64,000 nucleotides of DNA from Candidatus Hydrogenedentota bacterium (GTDB taxonomy: Bacteria; Hydrogenedentota; Hydrogenedentia; Hydrogenedentales; SLHB01), in NCBI GenBank assembly GCA_016215105.1, contig JACRLJ010000001.1:33461-97460 (forward strand). Direction: 5' to 3'. This document shows, piece by piece, positions 53,409-62,487 of this stretch. The notes beneath the pieces are model-generated. The model did not search any database, was not told the DNA's origin, and was given only the letters and a program-made list of their open reading frames with translations. Positions within the stretch are counted from its first letter, which is position 1; each line of letters opens with the position of its first letter. The position numbers were made by a program, and so were the translations under genes.

Positions 53409-53963
53409 GTGAATATTGGAAGATTCTCCCTCCGTTCGGCGGCAATTGTCGTACTGGCTGGCGCCTTGTCCGCGTGCCAGGACAGCATCCATGACCTCGC
53501 CCGCTTCGGCCGCGAAGTTGACGTAAGAACACAGTTAGACTCGAACCCGGACCTAATTCGCGCCAAGGGCAACCTCGACAAGACCCCATTACACGAAGCG
53601 GCGGCAGGTCCCTCGGATGAAGTGGTGAAGCTGCTCCTGGATCGCGGCGCGGATATCCAGGCCAAGGACGTAACCGGCCTCAGCCCGCTGCACGTCGCGG
53701 CCATCTTGGAAAACAAGCCTGCCGCATTGGAACTGCTGCGCCGCGGCGCGGATATCGAAGCAAAGGACGATTTTGGCGATACACCACTTCATCTGGCGGC
53801 TATTTTTGACAAACGCGACATGATCAAATTGCTTGTCGAGCACGGCGCGAAGATTGAGGCAGCGAACAACAAGGGGCAAAGCCCGCTTCAGGTTGCACGG
53901 TCCGGCCGCAAGGACGAAGCAGTCAAGACCCTTAGAGCATTGGGGGCAGCCGATTCCCAGTAG
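53409..53963 (+). CDS. Ankyrin-repeat lipoprotein
   Basis: The 184-residue protein has a lipoprotein leader with lipobox LSAC near residue 22, then four to five ankyrin repeats: KTPLHEAAAGPSDEVVKLLL, LSPLHVAAILENKPAALELL, DTPLHLAAIFDKRDMIKLLV and QSPLQVARSGRKDEAVKTLR. It is probably a membrane-attached binding protein with unknown partner. The start is GTG at 53409 with only a weak AAGG upstream. Confidence 0.83.
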   Translation: MNIGRFSLRSAAIVVLAGALSACQDSIHDLARFGREVDVRTQLDSNPDLIRAKGNLDKTPLHEAAAGPSDEVVKLLLDRGADIQAKDVTGLSPLHVAAILENKPAALELLRRGADIEAKDDFGDTPLHLAAIFDKRDMIKLLVEHGAKIEAANNKGQSPLQVARSGRKDEAVKTLRALGAADSQ

Positions 53964-54184
53964 GGCTGCGCGCGGTCCGATATGCCCCATTCTCACGGTG
54001 ATATTGTAGAGCGCGGCGCACGTTGTCGTCCGCGCCATCATCGAGAAGATCGCGCCGCTGAGCCATTCGAGCCGGGCATGGTGTTCCTCAGACCTCCACG
54101 CGCCGCAATGCTCGCGGAGGTGTGATGGGAACCCGGCCAGAAAGCCGGCCTTTTGACGCGGCGCGAAACGCGAAGGAGACTTAG

Positions 54185-54643
54185 TTGAAGGGTACATCCG
54201 ATGACGATGTCGTCATCATCTATACCGACGGTGGCTGTGTGCCTAATCCCGGCGTTGGCGGATGGGCGGCGGTCCTGCTGTACAAGGGACGCCGCAAAGA
54301 GTTGTCCGGCGGTGACATCGAAAGTACGAATAACCGCATGGAGCTGACAGCGGCCATCACTGCGCTCGAATCGCTCAAACGCCCTTGTGGCGTGGTGTTA
54401 TATACCGATTCTCAATACGTGCGCAAAGGTATTACTGAATGGCTTCCTGGTTGGCGCAAGCGAAACTGGCGGCGCAAGGGTGGCGCGGTCATCAACGTGG
54501 ACCTTTGGCGGCGCCTGGACGCCGCGGCCGCTCCCCATACCATTGACTGGCGGTGGGTGCGCGGCCATACCGGAAATCCTGAAAACGAGCGCTGTGACGA
54601 ACTAGCCGAATCTGAAATCGACAAACTTCGGCGCCGTTCCTGA
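54185..54643 (+). CDS. rnhA: Ribonuclease HI
   Basis: RNase HI cuts the RNA strand of RNA-DNA hybrids. The 152-residue protein has Asp15 ([20 protein letters not shown]), Glu53 ([16 protein letters not shown]), Asp75 (VLYTDSQYV), His127 (VRGHTGN) and Asp137 (NERCDELAE), the full catalytic set. The start is TTG at 54185, with GAAGGAG five to ten bases upstream. Size is normal. Confidence 0.95.
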   Translation: MKGTSDDDVVIIYTDGGCVPNPGVGGWAAVLLYKGRRKELSGGDIESTNNRMELTAAITALESLKRPCGVVLYTDSQYVRKGITEWLPGWRKRNWRRKGGAVINVDLWRRLDAAAAPHTIDWRWVRGHTGNPENERCDELAESEIDKLRRRS

Positions 54644-54699
54644 CCGGCGGGCAGCCTTGGAAAACGGCTGATCTTCCCGCGATGACATGCTTCCTGCGA

Positions 54700-54729
54700 T
54701 TGACGACGCCACGGCTGAAATGCGATACT
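54700..54729 (+). promoter_or_regulatory. Sigma-70-type promoter of the hybrid kinase gene
   Basis: TTGACG and GATACT are 18 bases apart. The implied transcript would start near 54735, downstream of the first in-frame ATG (54687), which supports translation from ATG 54774. Confidence 0.5.
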
Positions 54730-54773
54730 CTCGGCGTGGCGAAGACTACTCCAAAACCGATTCAGACACGACT

Positions 54774-57545
54774 ATGAGCCGTCCGTCAAGAAGTATCTCC
54801 TTTTATCTAATCCCGTTCTTGGTCGGGATGTGCGGGGTGATTTTTGCCCGCCAGCTTCCGAGTCCGGTGCGGCTTCCCGTGGTGCTGGTGTCGGTGGCAG
54901 GGCCGCTGTTCGTCGGGGGCTACATCTTGGCGCGCGTTTACGCCGCCGGTATCCAACGTTTCCTGCTCGTGTCGGCCACGGTCCTTCTTATGCTGGGCGC
55001 GATGGTCATGGTCTCGGATGTTTCTGGGAGCTTGGCCGCGATCGAAGAGGCGCCATCGCGGGCGCTCGAGATCTCCCGCTGGATTGGAACGCTTAGTCTG
55101 CTGCTCGGGCTGGTCACCATTTGGTTCTTTGCCACCCGGACAGGAGAAGCAATCGACGAAATTGGTGACCGTTTCCGGCACTTGGCCCAGCATATGAGCG
55201 AGGGTTTTGTCCTCTCCGCGGCCGACGGCGCCATCGTCTTGGTCAATTCGCGATTCACGGAGATGACAGGTTTTTCCGAAGAGCAACTGGTCGGTCACGT
55301 CACGCGCGACCTTCCCATCAACGCCGAACTGGACAATCTTCTTCGTCACCGCGACACACACGATCGATTATCCACTTTGGAATACCAGGTCACCTGGCGC
55401 TTGGGAAGCGAAGACCGCGAGTATTGGGTGAGCAGAATACCGGTATTTGATCGGCGAGGAGTCTACGCGGGCGCCTTGGCCACGATACGCGACATCACCG
55501 AAGAGCGCCGTTTGTCGCAGAGTCTGGAGCGGTATGCCCAAGGGCTGGCGCGGCTGGTCGAGGAACAGACGCAGAAACTTCACCAGTCGGAAGTTCGCTT
55601 GCGCGATTTGCTCGTCCACATGAACGAAGGCTTTCTCGCAGTCGATTCGTCATTCAGAATTCGCTTCGCAAATGAGCGCATCTGTGAATTGCTTCGCATT
55701 TCTCACGAGGAGATCGCGGGTCGCGACCTGTTCCAGTTTGTTGAACCTACCGGACGTGGACGGCTTCTCGACCTGCTCGAAACGGTCGAAACGCACCACA
55801 ACGCGCACGCCCAACAGGAATTCACGCTGATCGCCGCAAACAATGACATAATTCCGGCGGTCATTGCTCTTGCGCCGGTGCCAGTTGCGGAAGGGGAGGC
55901 ATTGCGTTACTCGGTCGTAATTACCGATGTGGGCAAACTCAAAGGGATGCAACGCCAATTGGAGATCCGCGCCGCGGAACTCGAGGCGGCGAACGAAGAA
56001 TTGCGGCTGATTGATCGCGCCAAAGATGGATTCCTTTCCAACGTAAGTCACGAATTGCGCACGCCCATGAGCACGATCCGCGGCTACGTGGAAATGTTCG
56101 AATCGCAGAGCCTGGGACCGCTTCAGGAACACCAGCGCAATGCGCTTGCGGTGATCTCACGCAATATGCAACGGTTGACGTTTCTTATCGATGAAATGAT
56201 CGAATTCAGCCGCATGGAAATCAAGGGGGTGCAGCTCTCTCTCACGCTTTTCTCGGTGGAAGGCCTGCTCCAAGAGTGTCTCGGGTCCGCGCAGCCCCAT
56301 CTGTTGGCCAAGAATATCCGGGTCGAGGTGAATACGCGTGAAGGACTTCCATTGGTGTGGGCCGATCGGAAGAAGCTCGTGCAGGTGGTGGCTATCCTTC
56401 TGTCAAACGCGATCAAGTTTAGTCCGTCTGGGGGCCTCGTCACGTTGACTGCGGGCATTCGCGGCGAACACGAACTTATCGTGTCCGTTCAAGACCACGG
56501 CATTGGCATTGATCCCGCGTTTCACCGCCGAGTATTCGCCAAGTTCTTCCAAGTCGACAGTTCGCTGACGCGGCGTTACGAGGGCGCGGGGATTGGCCTT
56601 TCGATCGCGAAGAGTATCGTAGACGCCCACGCGGGAACAATCGAATTGAAAAGCGAACTAAACGAGGGCTGCAACTTCACTGTTGCGTTGCCTCATAGTG
56701 TGTTCTCCAGCGAACTGCCTTCCGAATATCGCGGTTGCATGGCAGGCTTCCGGGCATTGGTCGCGGCGGACGAACGGGACTTCAGAGAAGCCGTATCGAC
56801 TGCGCTCGAGGAGAGCGGCTGTCAGGTAACCGCCGTCAGCAAAGGCTATGAATGCGTCCGCGCCGCCCGTGAGATCGAACCCCATGTGGTCGTGCTGGAC
56901 GAGGTCTTACCGGACATTAGCGGCGCTGCGACCGCGCATAAGCTCGAGGAGGACCCGCACACCGGCGCAATACACCTATTTGTTTTGGCCGGTGACGCAT
57001 CGGCGTCCCTATCGCCGGCTCCCGGCTCCGAGAATGCGGCGCGCTACGTCGCGAAGCCGTTTAGCGCGGCAGACCTTGTCACGGAAATTCGACGAGTCGT
57101 GTTGCATGAAGTTTCGCAGGACGCCACGCGCCCATCGGACACGCGAACTTCTCCGCGCCCCATTCCGCACGTCTTGTTCATTGACAAGGACACGGATGTC
57201 CTCGAATGGGTCGAGGCGGCCCTGCGACATCGCCAGATTCCGTGTATGTGCGCCTCGGACCCGGAGTCCGGACTCCAACTTGCCCAACATTCGCCGCCCG
57301 ACGTGGTGTTCCTGGATGTGGACCTATTGGGAGACAACGGTCCCGCGATGATACGGGCGATTTGCGATACGGCGCAGGCGCGCGCGATATCAATTTACGG
57401 CACGACAGCGCTCCCGCCAGGCGGCCACGAGTCGAATGGAACCCACGGAATGCTGCGAAAGCCATTTTCGGTTGAAGAGTTGGAGGCCGCGATTTGGAGC
57501 GCCGCGCCGCAGCCGGAAGAAAGCGCGGTATCCACCGTTACCTGA
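54774..57545 (+). CDS. Hybrid sensor histidine kinase with two PAS and two receiver domains
   Basis: From ATG 54774 the protein has 923 residues: three to four membrane spans (~8-115), PAS 1 (HMSEGFVLSAADGAIVLVNS), PAS 2 (MNEGFLAVDSSFRIRFANER), HisKA with His426 in SNVSHELRTPMSTIRGY, and HATPase (LLSNAIKFSPSGGLVTL, DHGIGIDPAFHRRVFAKFFQ, GAGIGLSIAKSIVDAHAG). Two receivers follow (VVVLDEVLPDISGAA, DVVFLDVDLLGDNGP). There is no DNA-binding output, so it probably feeds a phosphorelay. A separate regulator was not found next to it. Confidence 0.92.
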   Translation: MSRPSRSISFYLIPFLVGMCGVIFARQLPSPVRLPVVLVSVAGPLFVGGYILARVYAAGIQRFLLVSATVLLMLGAMVMVSDVSGSLAAIEEAPSRALEISRWIGTLSLLLGLVTIWFFATRTGEAIDEIGDRFRHLAQHMSEGFVLSAADGAIVLVNSRFTEMTGFSEEQLVGHVTRDLPINAELDNLLRHRDTHDRLSTLEYQVTWRLGSEDREYWVSRIPVFDRRGVYAGALATIRDITEERRLSQSLERYAQGLARLVEEQTQKLHQSEVRLRDLLVHMNEGFLAVDSSFRIRFANERICELLRISHEEIAGRDLFQFVEPTGRGRLLDLLETVETHHNAHAQQEFTLIAANNDIIPAVIALAPVPVAEGEALRYSVVITDVGKLKGMQRQLEIRAAELEAANEELRLIDRAKDGFLSNVSHELRTPMSTIRGYVEMFESQSLGPLQEHQRNALAVISRNMQRLTFLIDEMIEFSRMEIKGVQLSLTLFSVEGLLQECLGSAQPHLLAKNIRVEVNTREGLPLVWADRKKLVQVVAILLSNAIKFSPSGGLVTLTAGIRGEHELIVSVQDHGIGIDPAFHRRVFAKFFQVDSSLTRRYEGAGIGLSIAKSIVDAHAGTIELKSELNEGCNFTVALPHSVFSSELPSEYRGCMAGFRALVAADERDFREAVSTALEESGCQVTAVSKGYECVRAAREIEPHVVVLDEVLPDISGAATAHKLEEDPHTGAIHLFVLAGDASASLSPAPGSENAARYVAKPFSAADLVTEIRRVVLHEVSQDATRPSDTRTSPRPIPHVLFIDKDTDVLEWVEAALRHRQIPCMCASDPESGLQLAQHSPPDVVFLDVDLLGDNGPAMIRAICDTAQARAISIYGTTALPPGGHESNGTHGMLRKPFSVEELEAAIWSAAPQPEESAVSTVT

Positions 57546-57737
57546 GACGCCGATGAATAGCTGAACCATTGACACGGAGCGTCCGTGTCCGCCTGATAGA
57601 GAATTCATCATTCGACACTTTGTCCGTAACGTCCATTTCATTTTCGCGAGTGTTACCGATACTGAAGTCACACCGTAGACAATGTCGTGGCGGCTCGGCC
57701 GCCTTGGGCACAACCACGAAGGAGCGGGAACTTAACC

Positions 57738-58973
57738 ATGTTGAGAGTCGCAGCCTGTCTTGCGCTCGTGCTGGCGCTGATGGCGCCACCGGCCCACGCC
57801 GCCCATACCAAGTCCGCCAAGCCTGCCGCGAAGCCCACGGCGAAAAGCGCCGCGCCCGCGAAGGCAAATTGGAAATCCGCCCCAGCGAAGAAGAAGACCG
57901 CGCCGGACACCCCGCCTCTCGAGATCAGTTGGATATGTGTCGAGGCAAGTACGGGGATGGTTTTGGGCGAGCGTGACGCCGACGCGCCACGCCCACCCGC
58001 GAGCATGATTAAGATGATGCAGTTCCTCATGGTGACCGACGGGCTAAAGAAGGGTCTGTGGACGTTGGACACGCCTATCACGGTCACGGCGCACTCGGAG
58101 AATATGGGTGGCACTCAGGTGTACTTGAAGGCAGGCGAGACGTTCAAACTGGGCCACCTAATGGAGGCCGAAGCGGTGGCCTCGGCCAATGACGCCGCCA
58201 TGGCGGTGGCGGAAGGACTCTGGGGAAGCGAGGAAAAATTTAAGGTGGCTCGCGCCGAGTTCGCCAAGCAGCTCGGGCTGACTCATTCCGATTTTCAGAG
58301 CGTCCATGGCTTGCCACCCGGCCCCGGCCAGAAGCCCGACGCCACGACAGCGCGCGATCTCTCTATCGTGGCACGGCATTGCGCCGCGGATCCTCAGATC
58401 ATGAAATGGGTGGGGACGAAGGAGGTGCGATTCCGGCCTGACCAGGCCCCCAAGCCAAACACGAACAAACTGCTGTGGCGCATGGAAGGTTGTGATGGTC
58501 TGAAGACTGGATTCACCAACGCCGCGGGGTTCTGCATCACCGCGACCGCACAACGCAATGGTATTCGCTTGATTACGGTACTCATGGGCTGCGAGGGCAA
58601 GTACGATCGGTTTAACGAGGCCCAGAAGATTCTGGAGGACTCGTTCCCTCAGGTACAGCGGGTTCGTGTGATTGCGCGGGGTGAGGCGCTCAAGACGTCG
58701 ACGCCCGTACTGAACTGCGTGACTCAGGAAACGCTGCTGACCGCTTCGGAAGACCTTTGGGTTGTCGTGAAGGCAAAGGACAGGTCAAGCCTGCATGTAG
58801 CGCCGGAATTCCCGGCGCCGTTGCGCGCGCCCTTGACATCGGGTACCGTCGTTGGCGAGATCACCGCGGAATTGGGCGGAAAGAAGATCGGAAGCACTCC
58901 GCTTGCCATAAATCAAGACCTGCCCGCAGCAGGTTGGCGCTGGAAACTAGTGAACGCCGTAACCGCTCACTAG
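57738..58973 (+). CDS. D-alanyl-D-alanine carboxypeptidase, DacA-like
   Basis: A low-molecular-weight penicillin-binding protein of 411 residues that trims peptidoglycan pentapeptides in the periplasm. A leader (MLRVAACLALVLALMAPPAH) precedes a Lys/Ala/Pro-rich linker (~residues 22-55). Active-site motifs are SxxK in PPASMIKMMQFLM, SAN in VASANDAAMAVAEG and KTG in CDGLKTGFTNAAG. The C-terminal ~90 residues form the PBP5-type beta domain. AAGGAG lies upstream of ATG 57738; the frame is open to 57687 but lacks a leader there. Confidence 0.93.
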   Translation: MLRVAACLALVLALMAPPAHAAHTKSAKPAAKPTAKSAAPAKANWKSAPAKKKTAPDTPPLEISWICVEASTGMVLGERDADAPRPPASMIKMMQFLMVTDGLKKGLWTLDTPITVTAHSENMGGTQVYLKAGETFKLGHLMEAEAVASANDAAMAVAEGLWGSEEKFKVARAEFAKQLGLTHSDFQSVHGLPPGPGQKPDATTARDLSIVARHCAADPQIMKWVGTKEVRFRPDQAPKPNTNKLLWRMEGCDGLKTGFTNAAGFCITATAQRNGIRLITVLMGCEGKYDRFNEAQKILEDSFPQVQRVRVIARGEALKTSTPVLNCVTQETLLTASEDLWVVVKAKDRSSLHVAPEFPAPLRAPLTSGTVVGEITAELGGKKIGSTPLAINQDLPAAGWRWKLVNAVTAH

Positions 58974-59234
58974 CTGCTCGCGCGTAGGCGGACGCCGGAG
59001 GCGCTGGCAACCGTGCGTTCCTTCGAGCGGCCGAGACGGAGCGCCGGCGCACCTTAGAATGCTTTTTCGTACAGTCGGGCCGCTCTATGTTACGAGGGAT
59101 TCCTGAAACGAGGTCCTATCTCGTGAACCTTTCGCTTCGCCAGCCCGCGTGTTGCGTTAGGCCATATTCTCATCTATATTCAATTCCTCGCGTACGTAAC
59201 CGTCAAGCCCCCCCTGTATGAGGAGACGCTATCA

Positions 59235-60173
59235 ATGCGGAAGCCGTTCCGATGTTACTTGGCCGTAATTTGGGTAATCGCTCTGACACTCGTAGCCGCT
59301 GTCCCCTATGCGGAAGACGCCACGCCGTATCCGCGGATAACTGAAGAGGCGTTCAAGGCTCGTCTGCCGTTTTTTGACTACGATACCAAGCTTTCCCTGG
59401 ACGGACGGGTGGTACAGCAGTGGAAAGAAGGCGACACGGTTCGTGACAAGATCGTATTTCGCGGCGCCCAGGGCTTTCTGGTCCCCGGATATTTCGAGGT
59501 CCCGAACAAGGCGCAGAAACCCTATCCCTTGGTGCTCCTGCTGCACGGCTGGTCGGGCTCGAAGGAGGTCTGGTATAAGGACGGCGGAATACACAGTGGC
59601 GGGGAAATGCGGAAGGCGTTGTTGGGCGAGGGATATGCGGTTCTGGCCCTGGACGCCGCGACGCACGGAGAACGCAGCAACGAGATTGGTTACCAGCACG
59701 TGAACGCGTTCGACGACCCGAAGGCGCCGCCTAGCCATAACTATTTCACGTACGCCGAAATATCCGTGCAGACCGTGAAGGACTACCGGCGGGCGCTGGA
59801 TTTCATGGCTGAACGCGGCGACGTGGACATGAACCGCATTGGTTTGGTCGGCTACAGCATGGGCGGAATGGATTCATTCTACCTGCTATCGGTGGAGCCG
59901 CGTATCAAGATGGCTGTGGCCTGCGTTCCACCGCTCACGAGCCCGGGGTACGGCGCAGCAAACCCGATCGACTATAGTTGGGGCATCGGATCGAAACCGT
60001 TCTGCATGCTGATGGGACGCAAGGACGAAATGGGCGACCCGGTTAAAGTCGAGGCCTCGTATCATCAGTATATCGAGACGCCGAACACCAAGCTGATCTG
60101 GTACGACAAGGGACATGGGCTAACGGAAATCTATGTGCCGGATGCGTTGGCGTGGGTCAAGACTCATCTGTAG
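59235..60173 (+). CDS. Exported alpha/beta hydrolase, dienelactone/peptidase-like
   Basis: The 312-residue protein has a leader (FRCYLAVIWVIALTLVAAVP, then YAEDA) and an alpha/beta-hydrolase core: LVLLLHGWSGSKEVWYKDGG (oxyanion HG), nucleophile Ser in GLVGYSMGGMDSFYLL, Asp in MGRKDEMGDPVKV and His in WYDKGHGLTEIYVP. It likely acts on an ester, perhaps of a plant or algal glycan. It is followed by a DUF4091 gene 34 bases on, so both may be co-expressed. Confidence 0.85.
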   Translation: MRKPFRCYLAVIWVIALTLVAAVPYAEDATPYPRITEEAFKARLPFFDYDTKLSLDGRVVQQWKEGDTVRDKIVFRGAQGFLVPGYFEVPNKAQKPYPLVLLLHGWSGSKEVWYKDGGIHSGGEMRKALLGEGYAVLALDAATHGERSNEIGYQHVNAFDDPKAPPSHNYFTYAEISVQTVKDYRRALDFMAERGDVDMNRIGLVGYSMGGMDSFYLLSVEPRIKMAVACVPPLTSPGYGAANPIDYSWGIGSKPFCMLMGRKDEMGDPVKVEASYHQYIETPNTKLIWYDKGHGLTEIYVPDALAWVKTHL

Positions 60174-60207
60174 AACGAACGCACAAACAACGGTAAGGAG
60201 GTTCAGG

Positions 60208-62487
60208 ATGTCCACCTTCGTGATCGCAACCCTTGTCATCTTGACCGGGCAATTCGGCGCTGCTGCGCCTTCCGAGCCGGCCGCGGTCCAAGCCATCGCG
60301 AGCGCAACCCTCGATCGCCCTTCCGCAAATCTCGCTCAGGGTAAACCCTACACGCTCAACCCCGCGCCAAACTACGGCCTCTGCACCGACCCGGGCGACG
60401 CCACGCAATTGACCGATGGCGTGTATACAAAGGGGCACTTTTGGACACAGTTGTCCACCGTCGGATGGCAAGGCGTCGGAGCGGCTATCAGCGAGTATGC
60501 TATTCACCGCTACTGGACCGACTCGCTGCGCACCCACGGGCGGTATGTCGCCTTCGTCGTTACTGACAATCCTTTTCTCTTTGCCGATGAAGTCGAGGTG
60601 TATGAGGGGGCGCCGGAATTCCGGCAAGTGGCCTTGGCGGGAAAGCCGATTCCCGATATCAAAGCCCATTTCGTAGCGACACAGGTGAAGTCCGCCATAC
60701 TGCGCCGCTTCCGCGACGACGCGCTGGCGCTGCGCGGTAAAATCGGCTCATCCACTATTCCCGACGCCCAGAAACAGGAACAACTGAAACAACTGGACTC
60801 CATACAGTCCGAGGCCGCCACGGCGGCATTCGACATTCCATCGGGCTTTCGCGCGGTACTTCCGTTGAACCCCCTGCACCAGCGGATCTTCGACGTTCAA
60901 GCTGATTGGTGGAAGGCGCGCGGGCTTCGTTCGCTCACGGCCTGGCGGGCCGGGCTGTGGGACATGCTTCCGGTCATGGCGGACCCGGACGTTTCCGCGC
61001 CTGCCGCTGTCGAGGCCGTGATGATGCAAAACGAATACCGCGCGGGCGCCATCAATCTAAGCAACGCGACGCGTAACGCGATGACACTCACACTGCGGTT
61101 TGATGGTCTTCCCGGCGCGCCTATGCCGGACTACATCCGCGTACACGAAGTCTCCTGGACGGATACGCACGAGAGCGTACCCGTGGCCGCCGCGCTCCCT
61201 GATGCGGCGCGAATGGCTGACGGCTGGCAGATACAGATACCCGCGGGAATGACGCGTCAGGTATGGTTCACGTTTCATCCCACATCGGTGACGCCTGGAA
61301 CGTACCAGGGACAAATCGTCATTGACGGCGCCGGTACCACGGAGAAAGCGCCGGTATCGCTTCGCATCTATCCGTTACGCTTCCCCGATCAGCCAACGCT
61401 GCATTTTGGAGGATGGGACTACACGAATGCTGAGAAGCAGTATGAAGTGACTCCGCAGAATCGCACGGCGCTGATCGCGATGCTGCGCGAGCACTTTGTC
61501 GACTCGCCGTGGGGAACAGCCGAGGCGCTGCCGTACGGGGTCTATGACGCGGCTGGCGCGTTAACCACCCCGCCCGATACGAAGAATTTCGACACGTGGC
61601 TCGAGCGATGGCCCAATGCGCGCCAGTACCTTGTGTTTGCCGCGGTGAAAGACGTAATCGGCGGTCTCACGGCCGGTACGGAGCCGTTCAACAAGGCCGT
61701 TGGCGCGTGGGTCTCGTTCTGGGCGCGCCACGCCCAAGAGAAGTCGGTCAAACCGGAACAGCTCTCGATGCTGATTGTGGACGAACCGTATAACGCGGAG
61801 CAACAGAAATTGATTACCCAGTGGATCAAGGCGATTCGCGCCGCCAACACCGGAATACGGATCTGGGAAGACCCGACGTTCGATAAAGCCGGTCTCGCCG
61901 ATACGGAGATGCTCGGTTTGTGCGATACGCTGTGTCCCAACCGTCAGCGGTTTCTCAGCGCGGCCGACGATTACCGGCAGGTGTTCGTAACCCAACGTGA
62001 CCGAGGCGCGCAACTCGAGTTCTACTCGTGCGAAGGTCCCGCCCGGCTGCTTGATCCGTACCGCTACTACCGCCTACAAGCCTGGACCTGCCGCGAATAT
62101 GGGGCTAAGGCGACCTATTTTTGGGCATTTGGCGATGGCGGCGGGGCCTCGTCGTGGAACGAATACACCGTTCCCAACAGCGCGTTCACCCCGCTCTTTC
62201 TGGACCCCACGTCGTGCGTGACCGCGAAGGAACTGGAAGCCTGCCGGGAAGGCGTCGAAGACTACGAGTACTTCGTGATGCTCGAAAAGGCCATCGCCAA
62301 AGCGCGTGAGTCGCACAAGGACGCGAAACTCATCGAGAACGCTGAAACGCTGCTGCGAACCGCGCCGAAGACAGTCTGCGACGCTGGGCGCTTGACGTCA
62401 TTTCAATGGCAAGAATCGCTAGATCGGACCGTAGCGGACCGCACGCGAACAGAGATGCTCGATGCGCTTTCAGCGTTGGCTCGTTAG
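60208..62487 (+). CDS. DUF4091 exported glycoside-hydrolase-like protein
   Basis: The 759-residue protein starts at ATG 60208 (GGAGG upstream), with a leader MSTFVIATLVILTGQFGAAA. Residues ~30-150 resemble a discoidin-like binding part (YTKGHFWTQLSTVGWQGVGA). A beta-sandwich (GAINLSNATRNAMTLTLRFD, TRQVWFTFHPTSVTPGTYQG) and a TIM-barrel-like part (LSMLIVDEPYNAEQQKLITQ) follow, ending with the DUF4091 signature LEACREGVEDYEYFVMLEKA. It is probably glycan-active, though no member's reaction is assumed here. The start is not the earlier in-frame one at 60133. Confidence 0.82.
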   Translation: MSTFVIATLVILTGQFGAAAPSEPAAVQAIASATLDRPSANLAQGKPYTLNPAPNYGLCTDPGDATQLTDGVYTKGHFWTQLSTVGWQGVGAAISEYAIHRYWTDSLRTHGRYVAFVVTDNPFLFADEVEVYEGAPEFRQVALAGKPIPDIKAHFVATQVKSAILRRFRDDALALRGKIGSSTIPDAQKQEQLKQLDSIQSEAATAAFDIPSGFRAVLPLNPLHQRIFDVQADWWKARGLRSLTAWRAGLWDMLPVMADPDVSAPAAVEAVMMQNEYRAGAINLSNATRNAMTLTLRFDGLPGAPMPDYIRVHEVSWTDTHESVPVAAALPDAARMADGWQIQIPAGMTRQVWFTFHPTSVTPGTYQGQIVIDGAGTTEKAPVSLRIYPLRFPDQPTLHFGGWDYTNAEKQYEVTPQNRTALIAMLREHFVDSPWGTAEALPYGVYDAAGALTTPPDTKNFDTWLERWPNARQYLVFAAVKDVIGGLTAGTEPFNKAVGAWVSFWARHAQEKSVKPEQLSMLIVDEPYNAEQQKLITQWIKAIRAANTGIRIWEDPTFDKAGLADTEMLGLCDTLCPNRQRFLSAADDYRQVFVTQRDRGAQLEFYSCEGPARLLDPYRYYRLQAWTCREYGAKATYFWAFGDGGGASSWNEYTVPNSAFTPLFLDPTSCVTAKELEACREGVEDYEYFVMLEKAIAKARESHKDAKLIENAETLLRTAPKTVCDAGRLTSFQWQESLDRTVADRTRTEMLDALSALAR